A stretch of 64,000 bases of DNA from Streptomyces rhizosphaerihabitans (GCF_025399795.1 NZ_JAODTZ010000019.1:1-64000), one strand, 5' to 3'; positions 40,229 through 49,581 are shown, counted from the stretch's first letter. Notes: generated by a model not told the origin, from the sequence alone. Translations and numbers: made by a program.

Positions 40229-41230
40229 TTACGCCTCGTCGTCGTTCACCCACGACATGAGCTTGCGCAGCTCCTTGCCGGTGGTCTCCAGGAGGTGGTT
40301 CTCGTCCTGGGTCTTGTACTCGTTGTACTTCTTCAGACCCGAGTGGTACTCGTCCATCCAGTTACGGGCGAACGTGCCGTCCTGGATCTCGGCGAGGATC
40401 TGCTTCATCTCGGCCTTGGTGGCGTCCGTGATGATGCGCGGGCCGGTGATGTAGTCGCCCCACTCGGCGGTCTCGGAGACGGACCAGCGCATCTTCTCCA
40501 GGCCGCCCTCGTACATGAGGTCGACGATGAGCTTCAGCTCGTGCAGGCACTCGAAGTACGCGATCTCCGGCTGGTAGCCGGCCTCGGTCAGCGTCTCGAA
40601 ACCGGCCTTGACCAGGGCGGCGGTGCCACCGCAGAGGACGGCCTGCTCACCGAACAGGTCGGTCTCGGTCTCCTCGGTGAAGGTCGTCTTGATGACGCCG
40701 GCGCGGGTGCCGCCGATGGCCTTGGCGTACGAGAGGGTGAGGGCGAAGGCGTTGCCGGTCGCGTCCTGCTCGACGGCCGCGATACACGGAACGCCGCGAC
40801 CCTCCTCGTACTGGCGGCGCACGAGGTGGCCCGGGCCCTTGGGGGCGACCATGCAGACGTCGATGCCGACCGGGGGCTTGATGAAGCCGTAGCGGATGTT
40901 CAGGCCGTGGCCGAAGAACAGCGCGTCGCCGTCGTTGAGGTTGTCCTTGATGGACTCCTCGTAGACCTGGGACTGGATCGGGTCCGGCACCAGGACCATG
41001 ATGACGTCGGCCTCGGCCGCGGCCTCCGACGGCGTGACCACGCGCAGGCCCTGCTCCTCGGCCTTCGCCTTGGACTTGGAGCCCTCGTGCAGACCGACGC
41101 GGACGTCGACACCCGAGTCACGCAGCGACAGCGCGTGGGCGTGGCCCTGGCTGCCGTAGCCGATGACCGCGACCTTGCGGCCCTGGATGATGGACAGGTC
41201 GGCGTCGTCGTCGTAGAACAGCTCGGCCAC
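40229..41230 (-). CDS. ilvC: Ketol-acid reductoisomerase (class I)
   Basis: 333 residues from GTG. Rossmann GYGSQGHAHALSLRDSG binds NADPH; the knotted C-terminal domain has EETETDLFGEQAVLCGG and YFECLHELKLIVDLMYEGG with the Mg-binding Asp/Glu residues, and KGPGHLVRRQYEEGRGVP. It isomerises and reduces acetolactate or acetohydroxybutyrate in valine, leucine and isoleucine synthesis. It lies 126 bases after ilvN and may be transcribed with ilvBN and from its own promoter. Confidence 0.96.
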   Translation of the reverse strand: MAELFYDDDADLSIIQGRKVAVIGYGSQGHAHALSLRDSGVDVRVGLHEGSKSKAKAEEQGLRVVTPSEAAAEADVIMVLVPDPIQSQVYEESIKDNLNDGDALFFGHGLNIRYGFIKPPVGIDVCMVAPKGPGHLVRRQYEEGRGVPCIAAVEQDATGNAFALTLSYAKAIGGTRAGVIKTTFTEETETDLFGEQAVLCGGTAALVKAGFETLTEAGYQPEIAYFECLHELKLIVDLMYEGGLEKMRWSVSETAEWGDYITGPRIITDATKAEMKQILAEIQDGTFARNWMDEYHSGLKKYNEYKTQDENHLLETTGKELRKLMSWVNDDEA

Positions 41231-41356
41231 TGGGGTTCTCCTTGTTTTCCGGTGTTGCGTCCCACCGTACGGCGGGCGGGGGAAGTGAAGTTCTCGGGTC
41301 TCGGTATACGGGCGGACCTCGCGTACGGCCCGCCCGTGTACCGGCGTTTTCCTGGC

Positions 41357-41884
41357 CTAGGCGGACCGGTCCAGTGCGCGCAGCGACCGGTCGGTGATCG
41401 ACCGCGCCCCGCGTCCGATCGCGATCGTGCCGGACTGGACCAGCTCCTTGATGCCGTACGGCTCCAGCATCTTGAGCATGGCCTCCAGCTTGTCGGCGCC
41501 GCCGGTGGCCTCGATGGTGACGGCCTCCGGGGAGACGTCGACGGTCTTGGCGCGGAACAGCTGAACGATCTCCACGATCTGGGAGCGCGTCTCGTTGTCG
41601 GCGCGCACCTTCACCAGAACGAGTTCCCGCTGAACGGCGGAACCGGGCTCCAGCTCGACGATCTTCAGGACGTTGACGAGCTTGTTGAGCTGCTTGGTGA
41701 CCTGTTCGAGCGGAAGCTCCTCGATCACGTTCACCACGATGGTGATGCGCGAGATCTCGGGGTGCTCGGTGACACCGACCGCGAGCGAGTCGATGTTGAA
41801 GCCGCGCCGGGAGAACAGGGCGGTGATCCGGGCGAGGACACCGGGCTTGTTCTCGACGAGGACGGAGAGGGTGTGCTTGCTCAT
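41357..41884 (-). CDS. ilvN: Acetolactate synthase regulatory subunit
   Basis: 175 residues from MSKHTLSVLVENKPGVL. An N-terminal ACT domain (HTLSVLVENKPGVLARITALFSRR) is followed by the IlvN C-terminal domain (AKTVDVSPEAVTIEATGG...LEPYGIKELVQSGTIAIGRG). It binds valine for feedback inhibition and activates IlvB. The gap to ilvB is 20 bases, so they are cotranslated from one message. Confidence 0.96.
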   Translation of the reverse strand: MSKHTLSVLVENKPGVLARITALFSRRGFNIDSLAVGVTEHPEISRITIVVNVIEELPLEQVTKQLNKLVNVLKIVELEPGSAVQRELVLVKVRADNETRSQIVEIVQLFRAKTVDVSPEAVTIEATGGADKLEAMLKMLEPYGIKELVQSGTIAIGRGARSITDRSLRALDRSA

Positions 41885-41904
41885 GGGTCTGACTCGGCTC
41901 TCTC

Positions 41905-43755
41905 TCAGTCGTCTTCGTTGTCGCCGAAGTCGGGGCGGACGTCCCGGGCGAACATGACCTCGTCGTTGGAGGTGCCGGCGGCGACCATCGGCCACACCAT
42001 CGCGTCCTCGTGGACGATGAAGTCGACCACGACCGGGCGGTCGTTGATCGAGTTCGCCTCCTCGATCACCTTGTCGAGGTCCTCCGGGGACTCGCAGCGG
42101 ATGGCGTAGCAGCCCATGGCCTCCGACAGCTTCACGAAGTCGGGGACGCGGGTGCCGGCGCTCGGCTGCTTGCCGTCGGCGTCCGGGCCGCTGTGCAGCA
42201 CGGTGTTGGAGTAGCGCTGGTTGTAGAAGAGGGTCTGCCACTGGCGGACCATCCCGAGGGCACCGTTGTTGATGATGGCGACCTTGATCGGGATGTTGTT
42301 CAGGGCGCAGGTGGTGAGTTCCTGATTGGTCATCTGGAAGCAGCCGTCGCCGTCGACCGCCCAGACCGTGCGGTCCGGCCGGCCCGCCTTGGCACCCATC
42401 GCGGCCGGGACCGCGTAGCCCATCGTTCCGGCGCCGCCGGAGTTCAGCCAGGTCGAGGGCCGCTCGTACTGGATGTAGTGCGCGGCCCACATCTGGTGCT
42501 GGCCGACGCCCGCCGCGAAGATCGTGCCTTCCGGGGCGAGCTGTCCGATGCGCTCGATGACCTGCTGCGGGGAGAGCGAGCCGTTGTCCGGCTGCTCGTA
42601 GCCGAGCGGGTAGGTCTCGCGCCAGCGGTTGAGGTCGTTCCACCATGCGGTGTAGTCGCCGGTGATCCCCTCGCTGTGCTCCTTCTGCACCGCCTGCACC
42701 AGGTCGGCGATGACCTCGCGGGCGTCTCCGACGATCGGCACGTCGGCAGCGCGGTTCTTGCCGATCTCGGCCGGGTCGATGTCGGCGTGGACGATCTTGG
42801 CGAACGGGGCGAAGCTGTCCAGCTTGCCGGTGACGCGGTCGTCGAAGCGGGCTCCGAGGGCGACGATCAGGTCGGCCTTCTGCAGCGCGGTGACGGCGGT
42901 GACCGAACCGTGCATGCCCGGCATTCCCACGTGCAGCGGGTGGCTGTCGGGGAATGCGCCGAGCGCCATCAGGGTGGTGGTGACGGGCGCTCCGGTGAGT
43001 TCCGCGAGGACCTTCAGCTCGGCGGTGGCGTTCGCCTTGAGGACGCCGCCGCCGACGTACAGCACGGGCCGCTTGGCCTGGGTGAGCAGTTTGGCGGCCT
43101 CGCGGATCTGCTTGGCGTGCGGCTTGGTCACCGGACGGTAGCCGGGCAGGTCCATGGCGGGCGGCCACTGGAAGGTGGTCCGCGCCTGGAGGGCGTCCTT
43201 GGCGATGTCGACGAGGACCGGGCCGGGCCGGCCGGTGGAGGCGATGTGGAAGGCCTCCGCGATCGTCCGCGGGATGTCCTCGGCCTTGGTGACCAGGAAG
43301 TTGTGCTTGGTGATCGGCATGGTGATGCCGACGATGTCCGCCTCCTGGAAGGCGTCCGTGCCGATCGCCTTGGACGCGACCTGCCCGGTGATCGCCACGA
43401 GCGGCACCGAGTCCATGTGCGCGTCGGCGATCGGCGTGACCAGGTTGGTCGCGCCGGGTCCGCTGGTCGCCATGCAGACGCCGACCTTGCCGGTGGCCTG
43501 CGCGTAGCCGGTGGCCGCGTGGCCGGCACCCTGCTCGTGGCGCACGAGCACGTGCCGCACCCGGCGGGAGTCCATCAGCGGGTCGTAGGCCGGAAGGATC
43601 GCACCGCCGGGGATGCCGAATACGGTCTCGGCCCCGACCTCCTCGAGCGAGCGGATGAGGGACTGCGCACCCGTGACGTGCTCGGGGGCGGACTGGTGTC
43701 CTCCGGAACGGGGCCGCGGCTGCGGATGGTGGGCCCCGGTGGCCTGCTCGGTCAT
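41905..43755 (-). CDS. ilvB: Acetolactate synthase large (catalytic) subunit
   Basis: 616 residues from MTEQATGAHHPQ behind GAGAAGAG; an ATG two codons upstream is also possible. ThDP-enzyme layout: PYR domain with VFGIPGGAILPAYDPL and the catalytic Glu in RHEQGAGHAATGYA, a central FAD-binding domain, and the PP domain with GDGCFQMTNQELTTCALNNIPIKVAIINNG (GDG...NN Mg/ThDP motif). It makes acetolactate or acetohydroxybutyrate from pyruvate and 2-ketobutyrate. Expression is set by the leader-peptide attenuator upstream. Confidence 0.96.
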   Translation of the reverse strand: MTEQATGAHHPQPRPRSGGHQSAPEHVTGAQSLIRSLEEVGAETVFGIPGGAILPAYDPLMDSRRVRHVLVRHEQGAGHAATGYAQATGKVGVCMATSGPGATNLVTPIADAHMDSVPLVAITGQVASKAIGTDAFQEADIVGITMPITKHNFLVTKAEDIPRTIAEAFHIASTGRPGPVLVDIAKDALQARTTFQWPPAMDLPGYRPVTKPHAKQIREAAKLLTQAKRPVLYVGGGVLKANATAELKVLAELTGAPVTTTLMALGAFPDSHPLHVGMPGMHGSVTAVTALQKADLIVALGARFDDRVTGKLDSFAPFAKIVHADIDPAEIGKNRAADVPIVGDAREVIADLVQAVQKEHSEGITGDYTAWWNDLNRWRETYPLGYEQPDNGSLSPQQVIERIGQLAPEGTIFAAGVGQHQMWAAHYIQYERPSTWLNSGGAGTMGYAVPAAMGAKAGRPDRTVWAVDGDGCFQMTNQELTTCALNNIPIKVAIINNGALGMVRQWQTLFYNQRYSNTVLHSGPDADGKQPSAGTRVPDFVKLSEAMGCYAIRCESPEDLDKVIEEANSINDRPVVVDFIVHEDAMVWPMVAAGTSNDEVMFARDVRPDFGDNEDD

Positions 43756-43824
43756 CGGCATTCTCTTCTCGATGCTGAGGGTTTTTGCGTCTTTTGTGCG
43801 ATGTACGACTGGTGCCTGTGCAAC

Positions 43825-43858
43825 AAAAAACCCCTCGTGCCGTGAGGCAAGCGAGGGG
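43825..43858 (-). terminator. Attenuator terminator of ilvB
   Basis: Arms CCCCTCG (43831-43837) and CGAGGGG (43852-43858) with an inner TGCC-GTGA-GGCA helix, followed by six U on the minus-strand RNA. A competing upstream hairpin, arms CTGGGTG (43878-43884) and CACCCAG (43905-43911) enclosing CCGGATATTTCCGG, starts inside the leader-peptide stop region. Confidence 0.85.
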
Positions 43859-43913
43859 AGCGCGCCGGGTTCGGTCGCTGGGTGTTCCGGATATTTCCGG
43901 TGACCACCCAGCT

Positions 43914-43955
43914 TCAGCCGACGCGCTTTCCAAGTACGAGAATTCGGGTGCGCAT
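43914..43955 (-). CDS. ilvL: ilvB leader peptide (13 aa)
   Basis: MRTRILVLGKRVG then TGA, with Ile-Leu-Val-Leu in tandem, including the rare codons ATT and CTT. This peptide is described for actinobacterial ilvB leaders (comparative RNA-regulation work on Actinobacteria, from memory). Stalling on uncharged Ile/Val/Leu tRNAs would favour the antiterminator and allow ilvBN expression. Confidence 0.88.
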   Translation of the reverse strand: MRTRILVLGKRVG

Positions 43956-43988
43956 GGCATTGACCCTCCCCCCGGCACGCACCGACTG

Positions 43989-46900
43989 TCAAGTGGGTGG
44001 GACGGGAGTCTCATTATGTGAGCGGAGGGCTGTTCCGCCCCCCAGGACAATGGGCACACCACTCGTATACACCCCCGAGCCGCCGCCACCGGCGAACACG
44101 GGCTCGACAGGTCCGTCGGGCACCGGATAGTGGCCGGAAGAGAGCGCTCTGCGCAGCCGGTACTCGTCCAGCGGCCCGGAGAACGCCATGCCCTGCCCAT
44201 GGGTGCAGCCCATCGCGCGCAGGGCGACGACCTGCTCCGGAAGATCCACCCCGTCGGCCACGGACTGCAGCCCCAGATCGCCGGCGATCCGCAGCAGCCC
44301 GCTGGTGATCTTGTGCAGCCGGGCGGACTCGACGACTCCCTCGACCAGGCTCCTGTCGAGTCGCAGTACGTCGACGGGAAGCCGCCTCAGCGCCGTGATC
44401 GCCGCGTAGCCGCTGCCGAAGCCGTCCAGGGCGATCCGCACCCCGAGACGTCTGAGCGCGTTCAGCCGGCGCTCCAGCTCGTCCAGGGGGACGCGCGGAT
44501 CGGTGTCGGACAGCTCGACGATCAGACCGCCCGAGGCCAGCCCGTGCCGGGTGAGCAGGGACTCCACGGAGCCCAGCGGCATCGAGCGGTCCAGCAGGCG
44601 CCGGGCGGTCATCCGGACCGCGACCGGCACCGCGACGCCCGCGGCGGTGCGCTCGGCGGCCTGCTCGACGGCCTCGTCGAGCATCCAGCGGCCCAGTTCG
44701 GCGGTCCGTTCGCTGTCCTCGGCCACCCGCAGGAACTCGGCCGGTGTGAAAAGCACCCCCTGCGAGGAACGCCAGCGCGCCTGTGCGGTGACCGAGGCGA
44801 TCCGGCCGTTCTCCAGCGACACCACGGGCTGGTGCAACAGGGCGAACTCGCCGTCCTGGAGCGCGGAGCGCAGCCGGGTCGCCAGCTCCGCCTTGCGGAC
44901 CACGTCCTGCTGCATCTGGGGCGCGTACAGCTCGACGCGGCCCTTTCCGGCCGCCTTCGCGCGGTACATGGCGAGGTCGGCGTTGCGCAGCAGCTCCCCG
45001 GCGCCCAGTCCGGGTTCGGCGAAGCCGACGCCGATGGACGCGGCGACCCGGACATCGTTGCCGTCGATGCAGTAGGGCTGCGAGAGCCTGATCCGCAGAC
45101 GGTCGGCGAGCTCCAGTATCTGCTGCTCACGGGCGGTGCGGTCGCGGCCTCCGTCGCCGACGATGAGGGCCGCGAACTCGTCCCCGCCCAGCCGTGCGGC
45201 GGTGTCGCCGTGCCGGACGGAATCCTGGAGTCTGCGGGCGGCCTGGACGAGCAGCTCGTCGCCGGCCTGGTGTCCGATCGTGTCGTTGACGGCCTTGAAG
45301 CCGTCGAGGTCGATGAAGAGGACGGCGGTGCCCCGGTCCGAGGAGCGGCGCCCGGACAGAGCCTGCTGGACGCGCCGGGTGAACAGCGCGCGGTTGGGCA
45401 GGTCGGTGAGCGGATCGTGCTCGGCATTGTGCTGCAACTGGGCCTGGAGCCGCACGCGTTCGGTGACGTCACGGCTGTTGAAGATGAGGCCGCCGTGGTG
45501 CCTGTTGACGGTGGACTCCACGTTGAGCCAGCCGCCGTCGCCGGACCGGAACCGGCACTCGATGCGGGTGGTGGGCTCCTCGGCGTGGCTGGCCGCGAGG
45601 AAACGCCGCACTTCGTGGACCACGCAGCCGAGGTCCTCGGGGTGGATGAGGGAAGCGAGCTCGGAGCCGACGAGCTCCTCGGCGTCGCGGCCGTAGACCC
45701 CGGCGGCGGCGGGGCTGACGTATCTCAGGATGCCGTTCGGTGCGGCGATCATGATGACGTCGCTGGAACCCTGCACCAGGGAGCGGAAGTGGTTCTCCTT
45801 CTGGGCCAGCTCCTGGGTGAGGGTGATGTTGTCGAGCAGCATGATGCCCTGGCGCACCACGAGGGCGAGCACGACGAGGCCGGCGGTGACGAGCACCACG
45901 CGGTCCACATTGCGTCCGTTCAGAATGTTGTAGAGGATCCCCAAAGTGCAGACGGCGGCGGCCAGATAGGGCGTCAGCGCGGCCAGCGACCCGGTGATCG
46001 GACGTGTCGCCGGGTAGCGGCCCTGTCCGGGTCCCTGGGGGTTCGCGTGCGCGTGTCCGCCCTGCTGTCGCTCGTGCCGGTGCTCCGGCTCCCCCTGCCG
46101 CCCCGGGGATTCGTGGGACCCGGGGCCCTCCGGCGAGGCCGCCGGTGATCCGTACGGCGGGTGGGCCTCCTGTGATCCGTACGGCACACGGCTTCCCGGG
46201 GGTCCGTGCTGTCCTTCCCTGCGCTGCCCCGGGATGCGCTCGTGCACCACGCGCGCGTGCTCCTCCGGGCCCTGTCCGTCCGGGCCGCGCCGATCCGGAC
46301 CGTGCTGCTGGTCCGGGCCGCGCTCGTCGGTGTCGTACTCGTCGATGTCGTGCCCGTCGGTGTCGTGTCCGTGCCGGGTGACGACCCAGGGGGCGTACGC
46401 GAGGAGCAGCGAGCCGGCGAACCAGCCCGCGTCCAGGAGCTGACCCGAGTGGTAGCTGTTGTGCAGGAGGGGCGAGGTGAACAGGGCGTCGCACATCACG
46501 GTCAGGGCGAGCGCCCCGATCGCGGTGTTCACCGCGGACCTGTTCACCGACGAGCGCCTGAAGTGCAACGCGAGAACCATGCTGACGAGCGCGATGTCCA
46601 GCAGCGGGTACGCGAGCGACAGCGCGGTGTGCGCGACGCTCGGCCCGTCGAACTTCGCGGCCTGGGCGAGCGCCAGGCTCCAGGACAGGGTGAGCAGCGA
46701 TCCGCCGATCAGCCAGGCGTCCAGCGCGAGACACACCCAGCCCGCCTTGGTGACGGGCCGCTTGGCCAGCACCAGCAGTCCGACGATGGCGGGCGGCGCG
46801 AAGCAGAGGAAGAAGAGATCGGCGTAGCTCGGGGTGGGAACGGGGCGGTCGAGGGCGACCTCGTACCACCCCCAGACCAGGTTCCCGAGCGAGGCCATGG

Positions 46901-47336
46901 CCGAGGAGAGCGCGAACAGCAGCCACGCGGGTCGAAAGCGGCTGCGGCGGCTACGGGCGTACAGGAAGCAGGAGACCGCGGCGGTGCCCGCCGAGACGCT
47001 CAGTCCGAAGTCGCCCATGACCAACGCGAGACTCGTGGAGCCCCAGCCGAGCGCGGAACCGACGGCGTATCCCGCGCACACCAGGGCCAGCACGAGTTGC
47101 GAGAACAGGCCCGTCCCGCCGTCGAAGACCGTCCGACGGGTCAGCAGCACCCCTGGGGAGCTCACCGGGCCCACCCGGTCCGTGACCCGGGGTCCCGCTG
47201 ATCCCGGTGTGCCGGGTGCGCATGCCTCCGGCGGCCTCCGTGCCTGCGGTGGTGATGGCCGCCGTGGCCGCGGCTGTGCGTGGCCGCGCGCCAGGGTCGT
47301 CGGCGGCGGCCCCGCCGCGTCGGATCGTTGGTCCAT
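43989..47336 (-). CDS. Membrane PAS-GGDEF protein with degenerate EAL domain
   Basis: 1115 residues from ATG 47336. After a Pro/Arg-rich start come about eight membrane helices (about 75-310), a 120-residue hydrophilic His/Gly/Gln/Pro-rich stretch, two more helices, a PAS domain (about 520-630, VQGSSDVIMIAAPNGILRYVSP), then GGDEF (about 650-815) with the intact active site RLGGDEF and inhibitory site RHGD five residues before it. The EAL domain (about 830-1080) has lost its catalytic motifs: TAQARW for EALxRW, DGFGSGY for DDFGTGY, RLDRS for KxDRS, ADGVD for AEGVE. So it should make, not degrade, c-di-GMP. Confidence 0.9.
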   Translation of the reverse strand: MDQRSDAAGPPPTTLARGHAQPRPRRPSPPQARRPPEACAPGTPGSAGPRVTDRVGPVSSPGVLLTRRTVFDGGTGLFSQLVLALVCAGYAVGSALGWGSTSLALVMGDFGLSVSAGTAAVSCFLYARSRRSRFRPAWLLFALSSAMASLGNLVWGWYEVALDRPVPTPSYADLFFLCFAPPAIVGLLVLAKRPVTKAGWVCLALDAWLIGGSLLTLSWSLALAQAAKFDGPSVAHTALSLAYPLLDIALVSMVLALHFRRSSVNRSAVNTAIGALALTVMCDALFTSPLLHNSYHSGQLLDAGWFAGSLLLAYAPWVVTRHGHDTDGHDIDEYDTDERGPDQQHGPDRRGPDGQGPEEHARVVHERIPGQRREGQHGPPGSRVPYGSQEAHPPYGSPAASPEGPGSHESPGRQGEPEHRHERQQGGHAHANPQGPGQGRYPATRPITGSLAALTPYLAAAVCTLGILYNILNGRNVDRVVLVTAGLVVLALVVRQGIMLLDNITLTQELAQKENHFRSLVQGSSDVIMIAAPNGILRYVSPAAAGVYGRDAEELVGSELASLIHPEDLGCVVHEVRRFLAASHAEEPTTRIECRFRSGDGGWLNVESTVNRHHGGLIFNSRDVTERVRLQAQLQHNAEHDPLTDLPNRALFTRRVQQALSGRRSSDRGTAVLFIDLDGFKAVNDTIGHQAGDELLVQAARRLQDSVRHGDTAARLGGDEFAALIVGDGGRDRTAREQQILELADRLRIRLSQPYCIDGNDVRVAASIGVGFAEPGLGAGELLRNADLAMYRAKAAGKGRVELYAPQMQQDVVRKAELATRLRSALQDGEFALLHQPVVSLENGRIASVTAQARWRSSQGVLFTPAEFLRVAEDSERTAELGRWMLDEAVEQAAERTAAGVAVPVAVRMTARRLLDRSMPLGSVESLLTRHGLASGGLIVELSDTDPRVPLDELERRLNALRRLGVRIALDGFGSGYAAITALRRLPVDVLRLDRSLVEGVVESARLHKITSGLLRIAGDLGLQSVADGVDLPEQVVALRAMGCTHGQGMAFSGPLDEYRLRRALSSGHYPVPDGPVEPVFAGGGGSGVYTSGVPIVLGGGTALRSHNETPVPPT
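46030..46390. repeat. Low-complexity hydrophilic insert in the GGDEF protein
   Basis: Degenerate GGGCCC/GTCGTG-type repeats encode a stretch with DTDGHDIDEYDTDERG, GPDRRGPDGQGPEE and PYGSQEAHPPYGSP between two membrane segments. It is rich in His and Asp/Glu and has no recognisable fold. Confidence 0.6.
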
Positions 47337-47436
47337 AGGCCGTGCATCGCCCGTCGCCCCCCTCGCAGTCTCAATGTCCGTCCCCGGCGCCGAACGGTGC
47401 GCGGCGCAGCCCCTGTCGGGACGATACACCAGTGTC

Positions 47437-47451
47437 GTCACTCAGGGACAT
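47437..47451. promoter_or_regulatory. BldD-box-like site upstream of the GGDEF gene
   Basis: GTCACTCAGGGACAT matches the BldD consensus nTnACnC(A/T)GnGTnAn at nine of the ten fixed positions, about 100 bases before the start codon. BldD, itself controlled by c-di-GMP, is known to repress c-di-GMP enzyme genes in Streptomyces. Confidence 0.6.
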
Positions 47452-47555
47452 AGTTCCTCTACGCTCCGTAACTACCAGGGACTATGCCGACACTGCCCGC
47501 GTTCGGGGAACTGCGGAGGGTGCCCGAAGCGGACTCGGAGCGAACGGGGAGTTGC

Positions 47556-48497
47556 TCAGGTGCCGGTGGTAAGGACCACGTTGCGCAGCGGCTCCCGGTT
47601 CACGAAAAGGGTGAGCTGATCCGCCAGCAGCCGCTTGGCACGCGGCCAGAACGCCGAGGTGGGCCCGCCGACATGGGGGCTGATGAGCACACCGGGCGCA
47701 TGCCACAGCGGGTGCCCCGGGGGCAGCGGTTCGGGGTCGGTGACGTCGAGGGCGGCGGTGAGGCGGCCGCTCTCCAGCTCGGTGAGCAGCGCCGAGGTGT
47801 CGACGACGGGGCCGCGGGCCACGTTCACCAGGAGCGCGCCGTCCTTCATCCGGGACAGGAAGTCGGCGTTCACCAGGCCGCGGGTGGTGGCCGTGAGGGG
47901 CGTGGACAGCACGACGATGTCGGATTCGGGGAGCAGCGAGGGCAGTTCGGTGAGGGGGCGCACGGGACCGCGCGCCGTGGCACGGGAGGAGCGTGCGACG
48001 CGTGCAACCCGCGCGAGCTCGAACGGCGCGAGCCTGTCCTCGATGGCGGACCCGATCGACCCGTACCCCACGATGAGGACGGACTTGTCGGCCAGCGAGG
48101 GGCGGAAGCCCGAGGTCCACTCCTGCTTGTCCTGGCTCCGCACGAAGTCGGGGATGCCGCGCAGCGAGGCGAGGATCAGGGCGAGGGTGAGCTCCGCCGT
48201 GCTCGCCTCGTGCACTCCGCGGGCGTTGCACAACACCACGCCGGGGGGAAGGGACTTGAGGCTCGGCAGGACGTGGTCGACGCCGGCGGAGAGCGTCTGC
48301 ACGACCCGGACCGACGTCATTTCGGACATCGGCCGCCGCGATACGGCGGGCGGCTTCATGTAGGGCACGACATAGAACGCGCAGTCGGCCGGATTCGCGG
48401 GAAAGTCCCGGCCGCCGTCCCAGAAGCGGTAGTTGAGGCCCTCGGGGAGTCCGTCGATCTCGTCGGCGTGAAAGGGAAGCCAGACATCGGAAGTCAT
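47556..48497 (-). CDS. D-isomer-specific 2-hydroxyacid dehydrogenase
   Basis: 313 residues from MTSDVWLPFHADEIDG. NAD-binding motif VLIVGYGSIGSAI, LVNVARGPVVDTSALLTELESG, and the catalytic His in ISPHVGGPTSAFW; the Arg and Glu positions lie in TLSAGVDHVLP and LDVTDPEPLPPGHPL. It reduces a 2-keto acid (glyoxylate/hydroxypyruvate or similar) with NAD(P)H; substrate not predictable. No ribosome site precedes the ATG. It is divergent from an aldo-keto reductase 76 bases away. Confidence 0.9.
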   Translation of the reverse strand: MTSDVWLPFHADEIDGLPEGLNYRFWDGGRDFPANPADCAFYVVPYMKPPAVSRRPMSEMTSVRVVQTLSAGVDHVLPSLKSLPPGVVLCNARGVHEASTAELTLALILASLRGIPDFVRSQDKQEWTSGFRPSLADKSVLIVGYGSIGSAIEDRLAPFELARVARVARSSRATARGPVRPLTELPSLLPESDIVVLSTPLTATTRGLVNADFLSRMKDGALLVNVARGPVVDTSALLTELESGRLTAALDVTDPEPLPPGHPLWHAPGVLISPHVGGPTSAFWPRAKRLLADQLTLFVNREPLRNVVLTTGT

Positions 48498-48573
48498 GGT
48501 CAGGAGGTTATGCCAGGCGCCCATGCGCGCAGAGGTTAGGTTGGGGGGCCAATCGAGGGAGGATCACGGCCAG

Positions 48574-49581
48574 GTGGAGCGCAGAACGATCGGGGCCGCG
48601 GCGCTCGATGTGGGGGCGGTCGGGCTCGGATGCATGCCGATGAGCTGGGCTTACACCGGGTCGCAACAGCGCGGCGAGGAGTCGCTGCGCGCGGTGAACG
48701 CGGCCCTCGACCGGGGTTCGACGCTGCTCGACACGGCCGACATGTACGGCCCCTTCACCAATGAGCTGCTCGTCGGACGGATACTCAGGGAGCGGCGCTC
48801 CGAGGCCTTCGTGTCGACCAAGGTCGGCCTGCTGGTGGGCGATCAGCACATCGTGGCCAACGGCCGCCCCGGCTATGTGAAGCGGGCGTGCGACGCGTCG
48901 CTGCGCCGGCTCCAGACGGATGTGATCGATCTCTATCAGCTGCACCGCGCGGACCCGGAAGTGCCGGTGGAGGAGACCTGGGGCGCGATGGCCGAGCTCG
49001 TCTCGGCCGGAAAGGTGCGCTCGCTCGGGCTGTGCGCGGTGGGTGCCCGGTCCGCCCGCCGGGCGGGCGCGCGGTTGCACGACGGAACGATCCGGCAACT
49101 GGAGCGGGTGCAGCAGGTCTTCCCGGTGAGTACCGTGCAGGCCGAGCTGTCGGTGTGGTCGACGGAGGCGCTGGACGCGCTGCTGCCGTGGTGCGCGGCG
49201 CGCGGGGTCGGGTTCCTCGCCGCGATGCCGCTCGGCAACGGCTTCCTGACCGGCACGCTGACCCCCGGCGAGGGCTTCGAGCCCGACGACCTGCGGGCCC
49301 GCCATCCGCGCTTCACCGCCGAGATGATGGCCTCGAACCAGCCCGTCGTGGTCGGTCTGCGGCGCATCGCGCGGCGGCACGGGGGCGGCGGCCGTCCCGT
49401 CACGCCCGCGCAGGTGGCACTGGCGTGGGTGCTGGCGCAGGGTCCGCACGTGGTCCCGGTGCCGGGGGCCAAGCGCGAGCGCTGGGTGACCGAGAACGCG
49501 GGGGCGGCCGGGCTGCGGCTGACAGCGGAGGATCTGGCCGAGGTGGCGGGGCTGCCGGGGGCGCTGGGATCCTGGGACTGA
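48574..49581 (+). CDS. Aldo/keto reductase
   Basis: 335 residues from GTG with AGGGAGGA upstream; earlier codons overlap the divergent gene and are excluded. TIM-barrel NADPH reductase: LGCMPMSWAYTG, the catalytic Asp-Tyr in LLDTADMYGPFTNE, Lys in VSTKVGLL and His in LYQLHRADP; the NADP loop is VPVPGAKRERWVTENAGA. It reduces aldehydes or ketones in the cytosol. Two glycine-rich duplications near residue 285 (RHGGGGRP) are probably a loop. Confidence 0.9.
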   Translation: MERRTIGAAALDVGAVGLGCMPMSWAYTGSQQRGEESLRAVNAALDRGSTLLDTADMYGPFTNELLVGRILRERRSEAFVSTKVGLLVGDQHIVANGRPGYVKRACDASLRRLQTDVIDLYQLHRADPEVPVEETWGAMAELVSAGKVRSLGLCAVGARSARRAGARLHDGTIRQLERVQQVFPVSTVQAELSVWSTEALDALLPWCAARGVGFLAAMPLGNGFLTGTLTPGEGFEPDDLRARHPRFTAEMMASNQPVVVGLRRIARRHGGGGRPVTPAQVALAWVLAQGPHVVPVPGAKRERWVTENAGAAGLRLTAEDLAEVAGLPGALGSWD

